Origin: Bradyrhizobium nanningense | Lineage (GTDB): Bacteria > Pseudomonadota > Alphaproteobacteria > Rhizobiales > Xanthobacteraceae | DNA: 64,000 bases | Direction of reading: 5' to 3' | Assembly (NCBI RefSeq): GCF_004114535.1 | Contig: NZ_LBJC01000005.1 | Location: forward strand, 310,001 to 374,000 | Part shown: one piece after another, positions 57,387 to 64,000 of the stretch | Layout of the letters: each line of letters opens with the position of its first letter | How positions within the stretch are numbered: the stretch's first letter is position 1 | Program-made: the position numbers and the translations under genes | The notes under the pieces: generated by a model | What the model was told of the DNA's origin: nothing | What the model saw: only the letters and a program-made list of their open reading frames with translations | The model's database searches: none

Positions 57387-57553
57387 AAGTGCGCCTCTTT
57401 AGCGCCCCGGTGGGTGCCGAAGCAAGAGCCCAGCGCGCCGCGCCTTGGCTCCAATTCGCGGCCAGGCCGGGGCTTTTAACGCCGAACGCGAGCGGCCCTG
57501 CAGCAGGCGCGCTGCAGGGCAACCGTGTTTCGCCTCGAAACGCCCGCCTGGTG

Positions 57554-57916
57554 TTAGGCTGTCTTGGTGAACATCGTCAGGACACCGTCGGCGATGTTGA
57601 TCGCGACGACTTGCGACGAGCTCAAGCCCTTGGCCTTGAGCACGGAGGCTGCCTGCGGTGTGGCGTCGATCGACTGCCGAAGCGATTGGATGTCCTTGTC
57701 GCTTGTGTGCGCCACGAGTTCATCGACTTTCGCGCGCACCGCCGGCTGCAATTCCTTGACGTCGACGACCTGGATGCTCCGGATCTCCGTGCTGGACTGC
57801 GTGGACGGCTGTTCCGCGCCGGGTTGTGACGATGCGCCCTGTGCCTGCACGAGAGCCGGTGTTCCGAGGGAGAGAGCCGCAACGATGACGGATGCGGTGA
57901 ATCTGCGCATGGGCAT
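57554..57916 (-). CDS. secreted hypothetical protein, 120 aa
   Basis: Starts MPMRRFTASVIVAALSLGTP with a Sec signal cleaved after ...VQAQ; the ATG at 57916 or 57910 suits it, while the longer frame from 58030 does not. The mature domain (STEIRSIQVVDVKELQPAVRAKVDELVAHTSDKDIQSLRQSIDATPQAASVLKAKGLSSSQVVAINIADGVLTMF) is a small helical-to-strand module with no known name to me. It lies between the true and the degenerate tRNA-Val copies. Confidence 0.7.
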   Translation of the reverse strand: MPMRRFTASVIVAALSLGTPALVQAQGASSQPGAEQPSTQSSTEIRSIQVVDVKELQPAVRAKVDELVAHTSDKDIQSLRQSIDATPQAASVLKAKGLSSSQVVAINIADGVLTMFTKTA

Positions 57917-58046
57917 GCCTTTTCCAGTTTGAGGAACGGCGAAACCTATCGCCGAAATCTGGTTGGCATCTGATTCCGATGTGGCCGTTCGGTGAAACCA
58001 ATGCGGCCGCAATGCGCACACGCGCGACACGCTGCGCCAGGCGCGC

Positions 58047-58123
58047 GAGAGGTCGGCTCAGCTGGTTGGCACATCTCGTTTACACCGAGAGGGTCCGCGG
58101 TTCGAAGCCGTGACCGCCCACCA
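58047..58123 (+). pseudogene. degenerate tRNA-Val copy, inverted relative to the true gene
   Basis: 77 nt, same length as the true tRNA-Val with no gaps, differing at 8 positions (2, 4, 8, 9, 22, 24, 25, 61). The last 52 nt (26-77) differ at one place only. Acceptor pairs 2-72 and 4-70 and D-stem pairs 11-25 and 12-24 are broken (four mispairs), so it should not fold normally. The anticodon TAC and CCA are kept. It points away from the true gene, with 660 bp between. Confidence 0.85.
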
Positions 58124-58164
58124 GCCTGCCGGTCAGTGCGCTTGCGATTCAGCGCGGATCGGAT

Positions 58165-59259
58165 CTACCCGACCGGCTCCTGGCGCGCGACGTCTCCGCT
58201 GGGCGCGGCGGCTTGATACCGGCTTCCCGCCGCTGACGGCTGCGATCGACGAACCCAGGCGAGCGGGTTGGCCAGCAATGCTGTCAACGGTTTGATCGCG
58301 GGTCTCTCGACAAGTGCAAAGACCAGCCAGGCCATGGCGGCGAGGAAACCCGGCAGCACGACGGCTCGAACGAACAGGGCCGAATTATAGTCGCGGCCAA
58401 TGTGAGCCCAGTGCAGGATCATATTCCCGATGTCCTGATGAAGCAGGTAGAGCGGATAGCTGATGACGCCAATGAAGGCCAAGGGGACGGCCGCGGCGCG
58501 AAGCGATCGAAGCAGGACGTGGTCGTACCGCGCGGCAAGATAGACGGCCGCCGTGCCGGACCATAGCAGCAGCGAGCGGTACATCTCGATCGCGACCGAC
58601 GGCTGCTTGACGTTGAAATTCAGATGATAGAGTTCGACCGAAAACGCCACGGCGATCCCAATGATCGCCTCCCTGCTGCGCCCCCTGACGAGAGCTGCGA
58701 CGCTCATGCCGGCAATGAAGAACGGAAAGAAATCGTTTGAGGTGTAGAAGTCCGTGCTGGTGGTCAGGGTCCGGAAGATGGTCACCACGCAGAGCAGCGC
58801 CAAGAGACGTTGCTTGAGGCCCAGCGCCATCATCAGGAAGCAGAAGAGGTAGAACTGAAATTCAATCTGCAATGACCAATAGGCGCCGTCGGGCAAATGA
58901 TGATCGACGCGGAGGACATTGAGAGTCGGAAGAGATATCAACGTGTAGACGTAGTCGAACCAAGTCACTCCACGGCCGGGCTCGACCAGATCGGGCATCA
59001 CATTCTTGAACAGCGTGGTCAGCAGTCCGCAGACGATCAGCGCCGGCAGCAGGCGGCCGAGCCTCTTGGCGTAGAAGTGCCAGGCCGATTGCGAGGTCTC
59101 AACGCTGAATGCGATGCAATAGCCGCTGATGATGAAGAACAGCAGCACGCCGAACGTGCCCCGATTGAAGATCTGAAGCGGGACAAAGTGGTAGAGCAGC
59201 ACCCAGATGATCGAGATGGCGCGCAGGCAATCGATGCCGACTGATCGTTCGGATTTCAA
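58165..59259 (-). CDS. acyltransferase 3 family membrane protein
   Basis: 364 residues from TTG 59259 (on the minus strand GGGGAAA precedes it), the size of the family; the frame is open much further but no good start is seen. Eight to ten membrane helices begin after SVGIDCLRAISIIWVLLYHF, whose R and H are family landmarks, with GTFGVLLFFIISGYCIAFSV next. Members add acetyl, succinyl or other acyl groups to surface glycans or lipids (OafA/NolL type). A Pro/Ala-rich end (SQPSAAGSRYQAAAP) is not conserved. Confidence 0.85.
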   Translation of the reverse strand: MKSERSVGIDCLRAISIIWVLLYHFVPLQIFNRGTFGVLLFFIISGYCIAFSVETSQSAWHFYAKRLGRLLPALIVCGLLTTLFKNVMPDLVEPGRGVTWFDYVYTLISLPTLNVLRVDHHLPDGAYWSLQIEFQFYLFCFLMMALGLKQRLLALLCVVTIFRTLTTSTDFYTSNDFFPFFIAGMSVAALVRGRSREAIIGIAVAFSVELYHLNFNVKQPSVAIEMYRSLLLWSGTAAVYLAARYDHVLLRSLRAAAVPLAFIGVISYPLYLLHQDIGNMILHWAHIGRDYNSALFVRAVVLPGFLAAMAWLVFALVERPAIKPLTALLANPLAWVRRSQPSAAGSRYQAAAPSGDVARQEPVG

Positions 59260-59468
59260 AGGGTTTCCCCATGTTTCCCGAGTTAGAACAGTGGGTCCCG
59301 ATTGTGTCAACTCTGGACCCCGTCGCTCACGTCGCTCCCGTACCTTTCCGCTCGCCACTGTGGCTGCCGTCAGATACCTCGCCGGAATCGGTCTTGCGTC
59401 CGGGAACTGCATGCGGATAAGCGTCTGTCGGCGGGGCGGACAGCCGGCGCGATCCGAAGGAGAATGCG

Positions 59469-60326
59469 ATGCAACAGCCTGGCCACGAGCAGAACGCCGA
59501 CCAGATCGCCTATTGGAACGGCCCGAGCGGCCAGCGCTGGGCCGATCGCCACGCGGCCCAGGAGAGCCTGCTCGGACCCATTGCGGACGTGCTGATCGAC
59601 CGCGCCCGCCCGATGCCCGGTGAGCGTGTCCTCGACGTCGGCTGCGGCTCCGGTGCGACGACGTTCGCGTTCGCCAAGGCGGTAGCGCCTGACGGATTTG
59701 CGCTCGGCCTCGACGTGTCCGAGCCGATGCTGGCGCAGGCGCGCGCGTTTGCGCCAAAGGGCCTGCCGCTCGATTTCGTGTTGGCGGATGCAACGGTCCA
59801 TTCGTTCGAGCCGGCCAGCTTCGATCTGCTCGTCTCGCGCTTCGGCGTGATGTTCTTCGCCGACCCCGTCGCGTCCTTCACCAATCTGCGGCGCGCGCTG
59901 AAGCCGACCGGCCGGCTCGCCTTCGCCTGCTGGCGCGAGCCGAAGGAGAATCCGTGGATGATGGCGCCCCTGATGGCGGTCTACAAACATGTGCCGAAGA
60001 TGCCGCCGGTCGGGCCGGAGGAGCCGGGTCCATTCGCCTTCGCCTCGGAAGAGCGCGTGATGCGCATCCTGAAGGGGGCGGGCTTCGTCGACCCGGCGAT
60101 GGAGCCGAACAATCTGCCGATGGACGTCGCCATCGGCGGCGGCCTCGATGCGGCCGTCGAAGGCGCGCTCCAGATCGGCCCGGCCAGCCGCGCCCTGCAG
60201 GGCCATCCGCCGGAGACCTATGAGGCCGCCAAGGCGTCGATCCGCGAGATGCTCGCGCCATTCCAGAAGGGCCAGCGCGTTGAGTTGCAGGGCGCGATCT
60301 GGATCGTGACGGCGAAGGCGGGGTGA
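59469..60326 (+). CDS. class I SAM-dependent methyltransferase
   Basis: 285 residues. SAM motif I VLDVGCGSGATTFAF (about 54-68), motif II ALGLDVSEPML and PLDFVLADATVHSFEPASFDLLVSRFGVMFF. Cytoplasmic. The substrate is unknown; the sequence resembles small-molecule methyltransferases with UbiE/COQ5 fold. Divergent from the acyltransferase; ends in a palindromic-repeat region. Confidence 0.88.
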   Translation: MQQPGHEQNADQIAYWNGPSGQRWADRHAAQESLLGPIADVLIDRARPMPGERVLDVGCGSGATTFAFAKAVAPDGFALGLDVSEPMLAQARAFAPKGLPLDFVLADATVHSFEPASFDLLVSRFGVMFFADPVASFTNLRRALKPTGRLAFACWREPKENPWMMAPLMAVYKHVPKMPPVGPEEPGPFAFASEERVMRILKGAGFVDPAMEPNNLPMDVAIGGGLDAAVEGALQIGPASRALQGHPPETYEAAKASIREMLAPFQKGQRVELQGAIWIVTAKAG

Positions 60327-60363
60327 GCGCGAGCTGTCGTTGCGGCTTGCGTCTCTGTCAGAC

Positions 60364-60494
60364 CCGTCATCCTGAGGTGCGAGTGGCGCGATGCTTAGCA
60401 TCGCGCCGGGAGCCTCGAAGGATGAACGGCCTCGATGCAGCCGGGCCGTCGCCCTTCGAGGGCCGCTGAAGAAGCGGCCCCCTCAGGGTGACGG
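60364..60494. repeat. palindromic intergenic repeat (CGTCATCCTGAGG type)
   Basis: CCGTCATCCTGAGG (60364-60377) and CCTCAGGGTGACGG (60481-60494) are inverse copies with one mismatch. Inside, GGCGCGATGC-TTA-GCATCGCGCC (60385-60407) is a perfect 10-bp hairpin. It occupies the convergent gap between the methyltransferase and CDF genes. Confidence 0.8.
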
Positions 60495-60542
60495 TGAGAG
60501 ACGCGCATCGCCCCAATCGGTGCGCACCACCGCAGCAACCCC

Positions 60543-61517
60543 TCACACCACATCATCCGGCGCCAGCGCGCAGCCGTTGTCGGGATGGGTCTCGACCTGA
60601 AGCGTGGTGTGGCCGATGCGGAATGATGTCTTCAGGAGCTGGGTCGTCTCCATCAGGAATGCATCGCCCGTGCCCGCGGGCATGACGAGGTGGCAGGTCA
60701 ACGCCGTCTCGGTCGTCGAGATCGGCCAGACATGGAGGTCGTGAATCCCGGAGACGCCCGGCCGCGCCAGCAGGAACGCCCGGATCGCAGCGAGGTCGGT
60801 GCCCTTGGGCGCTGCGGCCATCGACATGTCGATCGAGCCGCGCAAGAGGCTGGTGGTGCTCCAGAGGATCGTCGCGCAGATGACGAGGCTGGTGACGGGA
60901 TCGAGCCAGAGCCAGCCGGTCCAGATGATCAGCGCCGCCGAGATCATGACGCCGAGCGAGACCGCGGCGTCCGCTGCCATGTGCAGGTACGCGCCCTCGA
61001 TGTTGATGTCGTCCTTACGTCCGCTGGCGAACAGCATCGCGGTAAATCCGTTGATGAGGATGCCGATGCCGGCGACCACCATCACGGTGAGGCCCGCGAC
61101 CGGCTCCGGCTCGCGCAGGCGCAGGATTGCCTCCCAGCCGATCGCGCCTGTCGCAACCAGCAGGAACATTGCATTGGCCAGCGCAGCCAGGATGGTGGAG
61201 GCGCGCAGGCCATAGGTGAAGCGGCCGCTCGGCGCACGCCGCGCCGCGACCGAAGCGCCCCAGGCCACGACCAGGCCGAGCACGTCGGACAGGTTATGGC
61301 CGGCATCGGCGAGCAGGGCGGTGGAGTTGCCGACATAGCCGTAAGTTGCCTCGGCCACGACCAGCGCGGTGTTGAGCGTAATGCCGACTGCGAACGCCTT
61401 GCCGAAATTGGCGGGCGCATGGACATGGCCGTGTCCAGGGCCATGATCGTGGCCATGATCATGCGAATGACCTGCATCATCATGGTGGTGATGACCGTGG
61501 TGGTCGTGGCTGCCCAA
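60543..61517 (-). CDS. cation diffusion facilitator (Zn/Co/Cd exporter)
   Basis: 324 residues. A very histidine-rich N-terminus (DHHGHHHHDDAGHSHDHGHDH) binds metal. Six membrane helices follow, with the DxGHN metal site LLADAGHNLSDVLGL in TM2 and AYLHMAADAAVSLG in TM5, and a C-terminal regulatory domain (GVSGIHDLHVWPIS, HTTLQVETHPD). CDF proteins exchange H+ or K+ for Zn2+, Co2+ or Cd2+. Its ATG lies 2 bp after the stop of the RND gene, so translational coupling is likely. Confidence 0.94.
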   Translation of the reverse strand: MGSHDHHGHHHHDDAGHSHDHGHDHGPGHGHVHAPANFGKAFAVGITLNTALVVAEATYGYVGNSTALLADAGHNLSDVLGLVVAWGASVAARRAPSGRFTYGLRASTILAALANAMFLLVATGAIGWEAILRLREPEPVAGLTVMVVAGIGILINGFTAMLFASGRKDDINIEGAYLHMAADAAVSLGVMISAALIIWTGWLWLDPVTSLVICATILWSTTSLLRGSIDMSMAAAPKGTDLAAIRAFLLARPGVSGIHDLHVWPISTTETALTCHLVMPAGTGDAFLMETTQLLKTSFRIGHTTLQVETHPDNGCALAPDDVV

Positions 61518-61519
61518 TT

Positions 61520-64000
<2,481 letters not shown>

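Noticed and set aside
58047..58123. Second tRNA-Val as a functional tRNA gene
   Set aside because: Four broken pairs in acceptor and D stems make normal folding unlikely; treated as a degenerate copy.

Overview
The window is a GC-rich alphaproteobacterial chromosome segment, most likely Bradyrhizobium or a close relative in the Nitrobacteraceae. Supporting signs are the tig-clpP-clpX-lon block, glnB-glnA with a type I glutamine synthetase, heme A synthase beside a DUF2842 protein, a perfect FixK/FNR-type box, and many short palindromic intergenic repeats of the kind that fill Bradyrhizobium genomes. No phage, plasmid, insertion sequence, CRISPR or secretion locus is visible. Both ends cut through genes: an ABC-F ATPase on the left and a heavy-metal RND pump on the right.

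Layout. 1-6.5 kb: ABC-F end, a small foreign-looking insert, glycerophosphodiester phosphodiesterase, metallo-beta-lactamase-fold hydrolase, PsiF-like protein, cupin, esterase and nitroreductase. 6.5-16.3 kb is a signalling block: a soluble FIST-domain chemoreceptor behind a FixK-type box, a DUF2336/PilZ/HD-GYP operon (cyclic-di-GMP), an AraC regulator, an FMN reductase, a membrane chemoreceptor and a DUF1810 protein. 16.3-27 kb: DUF2778 transpeptidase-like protein, DUF982 protein, an orphan TRAP substrate-binding protein, a FemAB/GNAT-like protein divergent from a polysaccharide-deacetylase-like protein with missing metal ligands, ctaA, metY, CoA-binding protein, an ECHDC3-like crotonase and a thioesterase. 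27-33 kb: rplM-rpsI, a diguanylate cyclase and small metabolic genes.

33-36.4 kb is a 3.3-kb gene-poor accessory gap made of nested palindromic repeats and a few tiny reading frames. 36.4-44.2 kb: an nfeD-slipin operon, a double-barrel outer-membrane protein divergent from an AraC regulator, a GlxA-type regulator divergent from a tautomerase, and a periplasmic asparaginase. 44.2-49.5 kb: glnA and glnB (reverse strand, sigma-54-type promoter), the NAD(P)HX repair enzyme and a degenerate multicopper-oxidase-fold protein. 49.7-57.4 kb: tRNA-Leu, tig, clpP, clpX, lon, a GFA-family protein and tRNA-Val. 57.5-64 kb: a secreted protein, an inverted degenerate copy of the tRNA-Val, an acyltransferase, a methyltransferase, a CDF metal exporter and an RND metal pump.

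Most of the window is ordinary core chromosome. The points most worth a second look are the degenerate inverted tRNA-Val duplicate, two proteins that keep their fold but have lost their metal ligands (NodB-like and multicopper-oxidase-like), the FIST chemoreceptor under a FixK-type box, and the large repeat mosaic at 33-34.4 kb. No complete new system is evident from sequence alone.
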